Part shown: positions 1 through 6,250 of the stretch, piece by piece
Position numbering within the stretch: the first letter of the stretch is position 1
How the letters are laid out: the number at the start of each line of letters is the position of its first letter
Assembly (NCBI GenBank): GCA_045047085.1
Contig: JASFYT010000111.1
Coordinates: forward strand, 1-6,327
Reading direction: 5' to 3'
Length of the DNA: 6,327 bases
Origin: GCA-2401155 sp045047085
GTDB lineage: Bacteria > Pseudomonadota > Alphaproteobacteria > Rhizobiales > Rhizobiaceae
Position numbers and translations under genes: made by a program
The notes under the pieces: model-generated
The model's database searches: none
What the model was told of the DNA's origin: nothing
What the model saw: only the letters and a program-made list of their open reading frames with translations

Positions 1-479
1 GTAAACAAATTTCCACGCAAGTACTCAGCCAGTGCGAGGAAAGCCGAAAATACAATAATCCGGCTCCAGTCTTCGCTCCAGAAAATCCGTGCAAAGGCCG
101 CCGACAGCCCCCAGAATATCGCTAACAATGCGGGAAGCACAATCACTGCGAATGGCATCATCCAGGCAAATTCATCAGCCTCAACCAGAAAAGCTGCACC
201 AACCCACCAAAGACCCGAAAGAAAATAACCAAAACCAAACCACCATCCGACCTTGAATGATGACCACCCCTTGCCGACAAAACCCACAGCAGGTTCCGTT
301 GCTGCTCCATCAAGCAACCAAATAAAGATCGCAAAAGTAACAAAGAGAATTGGGAACCCGTTATAGGGAGGCAAAGCAAAGGCCGATGCCAAACCAGCAA
401 TCAGGCTGGCAGTACTTCTTTTCCAACCCCAAAGCAAAATAAAGTACCCTGCAAGCGATTCAATTCTGCCAATTGCCAT
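1..479 (-). CDS. lnt: Apolipoprotein N-acyltransferase, N-terminal part (runs off the left edge)
   Basis: Lnt is an inner-membrane enzyme that N-acylates the N-terminal diacylglyceryl-cysteine of lipoproteins, the last step of lipoprotein maturation. The frame stays open from the ATG at 479 to base 1 and gives 159 residues. Recognisable Lnt features are the start IESLAGYFILLWGWKR, ALPPYN near residues 36-40, WLLDGA at 54-59, the aromatic membrane stretch GWWFGFGYFLSGLWWVG at 78-94, and AEYLRGNLF at 151-159, which leads into the usual TGFPWN. Several hydrophobic helices are evident (about 25-57, 78-98, 107-131, 141-151). Roughly 370 residues, including the nitrilase-like catalytic domain (Glu-Lys-Cys), lie outside the window. 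The ATG at 479 has AGGGTGA ten bases upstream; an in-frame GTG at 524 would add 15 residues that do not look like Lnt. It is the last gene of the conserved phoH-ybeY-corC-lnt series but is separated from corC by 210 bases. Confidence 0.95.
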   Translation of the reverse strand, partial: MAIGRIESLAGYFILLWGWKRSTASLIAGLASAFALPPYNGFPILFVTFAIFIWLLDGAATEPAVGFVGKGWSSFKVGWWFGFGYFLSGLWWVGAAFLVEADEFAWMMPFAVIVLPALLAIFWGLSAAFARIFWSEDWSRIIVFSAFLALAEYLRGNLF

Positions 480-512
480 AAATACCGAATCACCCTGATA
501 GTTCCCTACCTC

Positions 513-541
513 AAAATACTCCACAGAACCGATGCTGCAAA
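513..541 (-). promoter_or_regulatory. Candidate sigma70-type promoter for lnt
   Basis: On the minus strand TTTGCA (541-536) is followed by a 17-base spacer and TATTTT (518-513), each matching four of six consensus positions. Transcription would begin near 506, leaving a leader of about 27 bases before the ATG at 479. This placement excludes the alternative GTG at 524, which would fall upstream of the start. The match is only moderate and rests on pattern alone. Confidence 0.3.
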
Positions 542-550
542 GAGAAAAGG

Positions 551-630
551 TGCGAGCCAGAAGGGCGAGCTTGGGAACCCGGCGTAGTGCGCTCCCCTTC
601 GCAGGCCCGAGCGTCGTGTCGAAGACATGC
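551..630. repeat. GC-rich structured intergenic element between corC and lnt (repeat-like, unproven)
   Basis: Bases 551-620 are 70% GC (49 of 70), clearly richer than the flanks. The stretch can fold: GAAGGG-C-GAGC (560-570) pairs with GCTC-CCCTTC (591-600), ten base pairs with one bulged C, and the loop contains GGG-AA-CCC. A second pair CTTCG (597-601) and CGAAG (620-624) follows, and CGTGTCGAA occurs twice (615-623, 640-648). Composition and folding resemble dispersed intergenic repeats (REP-like elements), but only one copy is visible, so the assignment is inference. On the minus strand the large hairpin is followed about 11 bases later by TTTTCTCTTT, so a role as a weak terminator for corC is also possible. 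Confidence 0.35.
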
Positions 631-689
631 CACTAAAGCCGTGTCGAATATATCTAACTAAAAATGTTGAGGATACACCGTGAGATAGA

Positions 690-1724
690 TTATGTATTAC
701 TCCGCCGACGCCGCACATTTATAGTTAGTATTACAGCTTTAATGCGGCGTGGGTCCGCGTCAATCACACGAAACTCAAATCCAAGCGCATTGATCACTTC
801 TCCACGCGCGGGAACTCTTCCCACAAGCGCAATAATTAGGCCGCCTACTGTATCGACGTCCTCGGCGATATCACCCGCATTAAACGCTTTGCCGGTAGCA
901 GCCTCCACGTCTTCCAGTTCAGCTTTAGCACTGCAAACAAAGGTGCCATCGCCACGGTCAAGGATCATTTCTTCTTCTTCGTCATCGTGCTCGTCTTCAA
1001 TATCGCCGACGATTTCTTCCATAATATCTTCCAGCGACACCAATCCGTCCGTCCCGCCATATTCATCGATTACCAACGCCATCTGGGTGCGACTAGCTTG
1101 CATTCTGGCCATCAAATCCATCGCCATCATCGATGGTGGAACAAACAAAATAGGACGCACCAGCTTCAATGAACCAATAGTCTTACCCAGCGCTACCCGT
1201 TTCAAATCCAGATCAGCGGGTAGTTTAGTTTTGCGTTTTGCAGCCGCCACACGTGTCAATTTCGATGCTCTGGTAATATAGGCAACCACATCGCGGATAT
1301 GCACCATGCCTTGAGGGTCATCAAGCGTTTCGTCATAAGCTGGAAGACGCGAATGTCCCTCTGCCTCAAAAATCAGCAACATCTCTGCCAGCGTTGTATC
1401 CATATCTACTGCTTCAATATCGGTACGCGGCACCATCAATTCTTCAACGCGAATATCCTTTAGCCGCAAGACACTGGCAAGCATTGCCTTTTCTTCAGCG
1501 GAAAACCCTTCCGAATCTGTCGTATCTCTAGCCAACGCATCAGCCAAACCTTCGCGCACAGACGCACCATTGCCGCGCTTGCGCCCAAGCAAACGCCAGA
1601 ACCATGCAAATGGATTGGGAGCATTTTCCGCAACAGAATTATCAATGACTATGAGTTCTTTGCCGGGGGGGACACTTGCCTCATCGACGGAATCGACAGG
1701 CTCAGTTGGATCGGTTGAGTTCAT
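690..1724 (-). CDS. corC: CorC/HlyC-family CBS-domain protein (soluble type, YbeX-like)
   Basis: A 344-residue cytosolic protein of the CorC/YbeX family. Family members have been linked to Co/Mg efflux together with CorA and, in E. coli (YbeX), to Mg and ribosome homeostasis; old 'hemolysin' names are not functional evidence. Two CBS domains are visible: the first at about 97-155 (MVPRTDIEAVD, then GHSRLPAYDE and MVHIRDVV), the second at about 190-240 (ALVIDEYGGTDGLVSLEDIM). An acidic linker (DIEDEHDDEEEE, 241-252) leads into a C-terminal CorC_HlyC domain (about 256-330, with AEDVDTVGGLI and PARGEVI). No DUF21 membrane region is present. The C-terminal tail RRRRSNT is unusually basic. The start is uncertain: the ATG at 1724 was chosen because MNSTDP starts the low-complexity N-terminus, but an in-frame TTG at 1754 overlaps the ybeY stop (TTGA) and would add 10 residues. 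Neither has a strong ribosome binding site. Confidence 0.94.
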   Translation of the reverse strand: MNSTDPTEPVDSVDEASVPPGKELIVIDNSVAENAPNPFAWFWRLLGRKRGNGASVREGLADALARDTTDSEGFSAEEKAMLASVLRLKDIRVEELMVPRTDIEAVDMDTTLAEMLLIFEAEGHSRLPAYDETLDDPQGMVHIRDVVAYITRASKLTRVAAAKRKTKLPADLDLKRVALGKTIGSLKLVRPILFVPPSMMAMDLMARMQASRTQMALVIDEYGGTDGLVSLEDIMEEIVGDIEDEHDDEEEEMILDRGDGTFVCSAKAELEDVEAATGKAFNAGDIAEDVDTVGGLIIALVGRVPARGEVINALGFEFRVIDADPRRIKAVILTINVRRRRSNT

Positions 1725-1750
1725 TATTACATCTGCTTTGGGTAAGGACC

Positions 1751-2233
1751 TCAATATGGATCCGCAATACCCAGTTTCGCAAGTGCCTCTCTTTCAATTT
1801 GTTCCATAATTTCTGCATCAGCGTCATTTTGATGATCATAGCCAAAAAGATGTAAAAATCCATGAACAACCAAATGGGAAAAATGATCGTCAAAGCTTAT
1901 CCCCTCATCTTTTGCTTCTCGCGCAAGGGTATCCCACCCCATGACAATATCGCCAAGGAGCATTCCGGCCCCTTCTCCGACTTCAATATCATCTGCTGGA
2001 AATGATAAAACATTGGTTGGCTTGTCGATATTTCGCCACTGCAAATTGAGTTTTTGCACACCCGCATCATTGGTCAATAGGATGCTCAATTCCGCACTGT
2101 GTGCATAACACAAATCAGCAACAGAAATAGCGGCCCCAATCGCCCCGTTCACCTTCTGTAACAGCAAAGGTTCGTCAGACCAGCTACCCGCGTCAATGGT
2201 CAAATCAATTTCCGGCAACTTGTTTTCAGCCAT
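1751..2233 (-). CDS. ybeY: Endoribonuclease YbeY (rRNA maturation factor)
   Basis: YbeY is a zinc-dependent single-strand endoribonuclease acting in the cytosol in 16S rRNA 3'-end maturation and ribosome quality control; the S. meliloti orthologue SMc01113 is needed for stress tolerance and symbiosis (family knowledge). The 160-residue length is normal. The diagnostic zinc motif HGFLHLFGYDH is at 124-134 with metal ligands H124, H128 and H134; the conserved arginine of QWRNIDKPTNVLSFP is R67, and GDIVMGWDT (94-102) is typical. The ATG at 2233 lies inside the end of phoH (8-base overlap, stop of phoH at 2228-2226), which suggests translational coupling; the purine run AAAAAAAGAAAA in front serves as a weak ribosome binding site. 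The frame is open further upstream to 2305, but those 24 residues read into phoH and have no family counterpart. Confidence 0.96.
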   Translation of the reverse strand: MAENKLPEIDLTIDAGSWSDEPLLLQKVNGAIGAAISVADLCYAHSAELSILLTNDAGVQKLNLQWRNIDKPTNVLSFPADDIEVGEGAGMLLGDIVMGWDTLAREAKDEGISFDDHFSHLVVHGFLHLFGYDHQNDADAEIMEQIEREALAKLGIADPY

Positions 2234-3242
2234 TATTTTCTTTTTTTGCCCCATCCGCGTCATAGGCCTTAACAATATCTGCAACCAGTTTATGGCGCAC
2301 CACATCGTCAGCTGAGAATTTAATCTGCCTAATATTTTTGAGATTCTTCAGAATTCTCAGCGATTCCACCAGCCCGGAAACCTGCCCCCTTGGCAAATCG
2401 ATCTGGCTTGGATCACCAGTCACAATCATTCGTGAATTCTCGCCCAGACGGGTCAAAAACATCTTCATCTGCATAGAGGTTGTATTCTGCGCTTCATCCA
2501 GAATTACCGCAGAATTGGAGAGCGTACGTCCGCGCATAAAGGCCAGCGGCGCAATCTCAATAACGCCGGAAGCAATCGCCCGCTCCACTTTGTCACCGGG
2601 CATCATATCGTAAAGTGCATCATATAACGGGCGCAAATACGGATCGACCTTATCCTTCATATCACCGGGCAAAAAGCCGAGCCGTTCACCTGCTTCAACA
2701 GCGGGGCGCGAGAGAATGATACGATCCACAGCGCCACGCTCCAGCATGGAGGCAGCATAGGCCACGGCGAGGTAAGTCTTGCCGGTTCCCGCCGGTCCGA
2801 TACCAAACACAAGTTCGGATTTTTCCATCGCGCGGATATAGGCATTCTGGGTTTTGCTACGCGCCTGAACAAGTTTTTTTCTCGTACTGATCTGTGCCGT
2901 TTTACTGTTTTCGCCAGCAGTTTTTTCTTCGCTCAGAGAAGGTGTATTTTCTGACATTCGAATAGCCCCGTCCACATCTCCAGCTTCCAGACTTTCGCCT
3001 GATTGCAACCGTTCATAAAGAATTTCAAGCACTTGTTTGGCGCGGATTATGCCCTCTTCTCCGCCTTTAATATCTACCCTGTTTCCACGCGCTACCGCTT
3101 CCACGTCCAATTGCTGTTCCAGCATGGCGAGGTGACTATCAAATTGCCCGAATAGCTGGGAGGCCAGCATATTATCATTAAAGGAAAGCACAATATGTTC
3201 CTGCGCGGAACTCTTCTTTGGGTCGGTAATATTCTTATTCAA
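2226..3242 (-). CDS. phoH: PhoH family ATPase (YbeZ-like)
   Basis: PhoH/YbeZ is a cytosolic P-loop ATPase that partners YbeY and is tied to RNA metabolism; its exact reaction is unsettled. The 338 residues contain an N-terminal domain (about 16-90, starting HIVLSFNDNMLA), a charged linker (about 95-122), and the ATPase core: Walker A GPAGTGKT at 149-156, SRPAVEAGERLGFLPGD at 178-194, Walker B VILDEAQN at 246-253, and TGDPSQIDLP at 275-284. The start is a TTG at 3242. It is the furthest upstream start possible, because a TGA codon sits directly before it in frame, and the next Met (residue 25) would cut into the conserved N-terminal domain. AAGGA lies seven bases before the TTG, a good ribosome binding site. 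A candidate promoter lies in the 65-base gap to miaB. Its last codons overlap ybeY. Confidence 0.96.
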   Translation of the reverse strand: MNKNITDPKKSSAQEHIVLSFNDNMLASQLFGQFDSHLAMLEQQLDVEAVARGNRVDIKGGEEGIIRAKQVLEILYERLQSGESLEAGDVDGAIRMSENTPSLSEEKTAGENSKTAQISTRKKLVQARSKTQNAYIRAMEKSELVFGIGPAGTGKTYLAVAYAASMLERGAVDRIILSRPAVEAGERLGFLPGDMKDKVDPYLRPLYDALYDMMPGDKVERAIASGVIEIAPLAFMRGRTLSNSAVILDEAQNTTSMQMKMFLTRLGENSRMIVTGDPSQIDLPRGQVSGLVESLRILKNLKNIRQIKFSADDVVRHKLVADIVKAYDADGAKKENNG

Positions 3243-3275
3243 TCAAAGATCCTTTGTTGCAATACAGGCCCCACA

Positions 3276-3304
3276 AGCATAGCAAAATAGAGCACAAATG
3301 TAAA
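3276..3304 (-). promoter_or_regulatory. Candidate extended -10 promoter for phoH-ybeY-corC
   Basis: On the minus strand TTTACA (3304-3299, five of six consensus bases) is followed by exactly 17 bases and TATGCT (3281-3276, four of six), with TG one base before the -10 hexamer (TTGCTATGCT), an extended -10 arrangement. Transcription would start near 3269, giving a leader of about 27 bases that includes the AAGGA before the phoH TTG. It lies immediately after the miaB stop codon. This is the best promoter-like match seen in the window, but it is unverified. Confidence 0.45.
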
Positions 3305-3333
3305 AAATCAAACCTTCACAGCCACAAGGCTGT
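3302..3333 (-). terminator. Weak terminator-like hairpin at the end of miaB
   Basis: The minus strand carries ACAGCC-TTGT-GGCTGT (3333-3318), a perfect six-base-pair hairpin formed by the last codons of miaB, and a run of six T at 3307-3302. Ten bases separate stem and T-run, which is too far for a classical intrinsic terminator, so any termination would be partial at best. It is listed because the phoH promoter candidate begins right there. Confidence 0.2.
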
Positions 3334-4681
3334 TTGGTGCCGCTTCAGTGACACGAACGGTTACGAGATCACCTATAGCACCCGCAGATTGATCAACAAT
3401 CACCGATTGTAGCCACGGCGAACGGGCAATCAATTGCCCTTCGCGTCGACCCGGTTTTTCCAACAGAACATCCATTTCCTTATCTAGGCAATTCTGATTG
3501 AAGTTCAACTGTTGTTCATTAAGCAACGCCTGCAAACGCTGCAAACGCTCACCCGCCACATCGCCAGACACCTGATCAGCCATTCCGGCCCCCGGCGTTC
3601 CAGGACGAGGTGAATATTTAAACGAAAACGCAGACGCATATTTAACTTCACGAATGAGCGAAAGAGTATCCTCAAAATCAGCTTCCGTTTCACCCGGAAA
3701 GCCAACAATAAAATCACCTGAAATCGCAATATCAGGCCGAACCTCACGCATGCGTTCCATCAAATAAAGATAATCGTCGCGAGTATGATGACGGTTCATC
3801 GCCTTGAGGATTTTGTCCGAACCCGCCTGAACCGGCAGATGCAAATAGGGCATTAGGCAATCAAGATCCCCGTGTGCGGCAATCAACCCTTCATCCATAT
3901 CAATCGGATGGCTGGTCATATAGCGAAGTCGCTCAATACCATCTATTTCAGCAAGCTTGTAAAGCAATTCGCCCAAGCCCCATTCACGGTCGTTTGGTCC
4001 AAGTCCGTGCCACGCATTCACATTCTGCCCAAGCAAAGTGATTTCACGGACACCAGCATCTGCAAGGCGCTTCGCTTCATCGGCAATCTGTCCAACCGAG
4101 CGAGAGGTTTCCGAACCTCGCGTATAGGGCACCACGCAAAACGTGCAGAATTTATCACAACCTTCCTGCACCGTCACGAATGCCGTCACCCCGCGAGAGC
4201 GTGTTTGTGCCCGTGTCGCCGCAGGCATCTTGGCAAACTTATTCTCGATCTCGAAATTCGTCTCGACGGTTTTTTTACCAAGTACAGCACTGGATACCAG
4301 CTCCGGCAATTTGTGATAGGTCTGCGGACCAGCCACCAAATCCACCACTGGCGCACGTTTGATAATTTCAGCACCCTCGGCCTGCGCAACACAGCCCGTA
4401 ACCCCAATGGTCATTTTCTTGCCAAGCTCCGCTCGGGCTTGCTTAAGTTTCTTGATGCGCCCGATATCAGAATAGACTTTTTCAGCAGCTTTCTCGCGAA
4501 TATGGCAGGTGTTGAGCAACACCAAATCAGCATCCGCCATATCTGCGGTCGCCACATATCCTTCAGCCTCCAACGCATCGCCGATGCGCTCGGAATCATA
4601 AACATTCATTTGGCACCCGTAAGTCTTCACAAAGTACTTTTTGGACGTCCCCTGTGGGGCAAGGTCATTATATTTTGTCAT
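3308..4681 (-). CDS. miaB: tRNA-2-methylthio-N6-dimethylallyladenosine synthase MiaB
   Basis: MiaB is a radical-SAM methylthiotransferase that converts i6A37 to ms2i6A37 in tRNAs reading UNN codons, using two [4Fe-4S] clusters. The 457-residue length is normal. The N-terminal UPF0004 domain carries the three cluster cysteines C23 (KTYGCQMN), C59 (LLNTCHIREKA) and C97 (TGCVAQ). The radical-SAM motif CDKFCTFC gives C175, C179 and C182. Further family hallmarks are LLGQNVNAW (217-225), HLPVQAGSDKILKAMNR (281-297), DFIVGFPGET (323-332) and FKYSPRPGTPGA (354-365). A TRAM domain follows at about 390-455. The ATG at 4681 is directly preceded by an in-frame TAG, so translation cannot start earlier; no clear Shine-Dalgarno is visible in the AT-rich leader. 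It lies 72 bases after the acyltransferase gene on the same strand. Confidence 0.97.
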   Translation of the reverse strand: MTKYNDLAPQGTSKKYFVKTYGCQMNVYDSERIGDALEAEGYVATADMADADLVLLNTCHIREKAAEKVYSDIGRIKKLKQARAELGKKMTIGVTGCVAQAEGAEIIKRAPVVDLVAGPQTYHKLPELVSSAVLGKKTVETNFEIENKFAKMPAATRAQTRSRGVTAFVTVQEGCDKFCTFCVVPYTRGSETSRSVGQIADEAKRLADAGVREITLLGQNVNAWHGLGPNDREWGLGELLYKLAEIDGIERLRYMTSHPIDMDEGLIAAHGDLDCLMPYLHLPVQAGSDKILKAMNRHHTRDDYLYLMERMREVRPDIAISGDFIVGFPGETEADFEDTLSLIREVKYASAFSFKYSPRPGTPGAGMADQVSGDVAGERLQRLQALLNEQQLNFNQNCLDKEMDVLLEKPGRREGQLIARSPWLQSVIVDQSAGAIGDLVTVRVTEAAPNSLVAVKV

Positions 4682-4753
4682 CTAATTTTCTAAATTTAGT
4701 CTATACCAGCGCTACATAACGCTTTTGCTAAAGGTTTTGAAGGCAGCCACGCG

Positions 4754-5578
4754 TTATTTTTCGGTTCCACCGGTATCGACACCATTGATATAATCTCCAC
4801 GCATGGCTTTTTGAAACATTGCGCTGACTCGTTTCTCGGTAGTTCGCGCAATCTCCCGGCGACTGGTTTCACTATTAATAACCAGCGGTTCACCAAACAC
4901 AATTTCCACATCATAGGCACCTTTTTTCAGGAAGTTTATTAAATGCGGGCCAAGCGGAATATCGCCCGGCCACGAAGCCTGAGTCTGGTGATAGCGCCCC
5001 AACGGCATACCAAACAAATGGGTGTAGGCAATCGCCACCGGCTGTACGGTCACCGTTTCCAGATGAGATTCTTTCAACGCATATTGAGCAGCCCCAAACA
5101 GCGCACTTTTAAACGGCGCTACCTGGTGACCACTACCAGTTGTACCTTCAGCAAACAGCACCATTCTATCGCCTTCGAGCAAGCGCGCTGCAACCGAATT
5201 CACCTGATTACCGCTGTCACTGCGCTTGCCGCGATTGACAAAAACCGTGCGCTGCAATCGCGCCAGAACATTAATTCCGGGCCAGCTTTTTACCTCATCC
5301 TTCGCGATAAAACAAAGTTCCATAACGCTTCCCAGCACCAAAATATCTGACCAAGAAAGATGATTGACAACAATCAGCAGGGGCTTTTCCTTGGGCAATT
5401 GTCCTCGCACAAAAACCTTCGTTCCCACCAGCTTTAAGGCAAGCCTATGCCAATAAAGCGGTATTTTGCGTGAGATCGCCGGGAAAAATATTATCGCCAG
5501 ATACTGCACCGGCATCAGTACAAACGTCACCGGAGACAACACTACAACAACAATAAAAAGGCGGAGATACGCGGCCAT
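4754..5578 (-). CDS. PlsC-family lysophospholipid / lyso-ornithine-lipid acyltransferase
   Basis: A 274-residue membrane-associated acyltransferase of the PlsC/AGPAT family. All four family motifs are present: I, NHLSWSD with catalytic H73 and D78; II, TVFVNRG (111-117); III, FAEGTTGSG (142-150); IV, VQPVAIAY (178-185). An N-terminal membrane anchor spans about residues 5-33. The family transfers an acyl chain to lysophosphatidate or related lyso-lipids. In S. meliloti the gene next to miaB in the equivalent position (SMc01116) is olsA, which acylates lyso-ornithine lipid; this position makes OlsA the favoured inference here, but the motifs alone do not separate OlsA from PlsC, so no symbol is given. 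The ATG at 5578 is 15 bases after the fur stop, implying co-transcription; the ribosome binding site is poor, and an in-frame TAG lies shortly upstream, leaving this ATG as the natural start. Confidence 0.92.
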   Translation of the reverse strand: MAAYLRLFIVVVVLSPVTFVLMPVQYLAIIFFPAISRKIPLYWHRLALKLVGTKVFVRGQLPKEKPLLIVVNHLSWSDILVLGSVMELCFIAKDEVKSWPGINVLARLQRTVFVNRGKRSDSGNQVNSVAARLLEGDRMVLFAEGTTGSGHQVAPFKSALFGAAQYALKESHLETVTVQPVAIAYTHLFGMPLGRYHQTQASWPGDIPLGPHLINFLKKGAYDVEIVFGEPLVINSETSRREIARTTEKRVSAMFQKAMRGDYINGVDTGGTEK

Positions 5579-5593
5579 TAGGAAAAGCCCGAT

Positions 5594-6010
5594 CTATTTT
5601 TTTCCAGCAGCATCAATTGGAACGCAGTAAAGTTCCAGCCGGTGATCCACCAGCTTATACCCAAGTTTGCGGGCAATTTGCTCTTGCAAATGTTCGATTT
5701 CTTCATTAGCAAATTCAATCACTTCGCCGGATTTCAAATCGATCAAATGGTCGTGATGGTCTTCCGGCACCGCTTCATAACGCGCACGCCCATCGCGAAA
5801 TTCATGACGCTCAATGATTTCAAATTCTTCCAACAACTTCACTGTCCGATAAACCGTAGCAATGGAAATCTTAGAATCAACCTTCACCGCTCGCGCGTAT
5901 AATTCTTCAACGTCCGGATGATCATGCGCATCATCAAGAACCCGCGCAATCACCTTGCGTTGCTCAGTCATCCGCAGGCCCTTTTTGGCACAAGCTTCTT
6001 CCAGTTTCAT
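5594..6010 (-). CDS. fur: Fur-family metalloregulator (Mur-like, lacking the CxxC zinc site)
   Basis: A 138-residue DNA-binding repressor of the Fur family, normal in length. The winged-helix part is at about 1-80 (GLRMTEQRKVIARVL, then SIATVYRTVKLLEE as recognition region at 49-62). The metal/dimer part has EDHHDHLID (83-91). By analogy with E. coli Fur, likely ligands are H31, E79, H85, D87, H88 and H123. The two cysteines of the canonical CxxC (HHDHLICxxC) are replaced by D91 and S94; only C7 and C129 remain. This is the pattern of alphaproteobacterial Fur/Mur proteins, several of which respond to manganese rather than iron, so the metal sensed here is uncertain. GGGTGA lies three bases before the ATG at 6010. 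It heads the minus-strand gene series, diverges from tRNA-Arg, and has a short dyad just upstream that could be an operator. Confidence 0.95.
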   Translation of the reverse strand: MKLEEACAKKGLRMTEQRKVIARVLDDAHDHPDVEELYARAVKVDSKISIATVYRTVKLLEEFEIIERHEFRDGRARYEAVPEDHHDHLIDLKSGEVIEFANEEIEHLQEQIARKLGYKLVDHRLELYCVPIDAAGKK

Positions 6011-6018
6011 CTTTCACC

Positions 6019-6038
6019 CAATTTCTAATTCAAAATTG
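6019..6038. promoter_or_regulatory. Inverted repeat directly upstream of fur (possible operator)
   Basis: CAATTT-N8-AAATTG is a perfect six-base dyad ending eight bases before the fur ATG. Fur-family genes are often autoregulated and their sites are AT-rich dyads, so an operator role is plausible. The sequence is AT-rich and short, so chance is also a reasonable explanation, and it does not match a Fur box that I can recognise. Confidence 0.25.
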
Positions 6039-6212
6039 TTGGCCAATATCCCGCAGGCAGCATAATGGTAGCTGCATCAACAACGAGGTACAAAGGCAAA
6101 AACAGCCAACCAATCGCACCTGCCTCCGACAGAGGAACGACCTAACACCATTTAAAGAAATTTCCAATTCCCTTATTGTAGAACACTCCTAACAATAACA
6201 AAAAAATAACCA

Positions 6213-6241
6213 TTGAAGCCCCCCACCGCATCAGCTAAACA
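6213..6241 (+). promoter_or_regulatory. Possible promoter for tRNA-Arg
   Basis: TTGAAG (6213-6218), a 17-base spacer, then TAAACA (6236-6241). The -35 matches four of six and the -10 three of six positions. The implied start near 6248 would leave almost no 5' leader before the tRNA, which counts against it. A second weak candidate is TTGTAG at 6176-6181, but its spacing to any -10 is poor. Confidence 0.2.
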
Positions 6242-6250
6242 AAAACAAAT

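Noticed and set aside
158..400. Minus-strand 80-codon frame inside the left edge
   Set aside because: It is an out-of-frame shadow of lnt; the frame from 479 to base 1 gives unmistakable Lnt sequence.
506..718. Minus-strand 70-codon frame covering the GC-rich corC-lnt spacer
   Set aside because: It overlaps the end of corC, lacks a family resemblance I can name, and its length is explained by the GC-rich spacer having few stops. The underlying DNA is reported as a possible repeat instead.
664..1281. Plus-strand open frame of 205 codons opposite corC
   Set aside because: Translation is low-complexity (serine runs mirroring the acidic Glu/Asp linker of CorC), so it is an antisense shadow.
3872..4693. 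Long open frame (273 codons) on the plus strand, antisense to miaB
   Set aside because: It lies wholly opposite a clear miaB with all catalytic motifs. The translation has no recognisable domain and reads as a codon-usage shadow.
4754..4790. Hairpin CGGT-GGA-ACCG at the end of the acyltransferase gene as a terminator
   Set aside because: The stem has only four base pairs and is followed by an A-rich, not T-rich, stretch on the transcribed strand.
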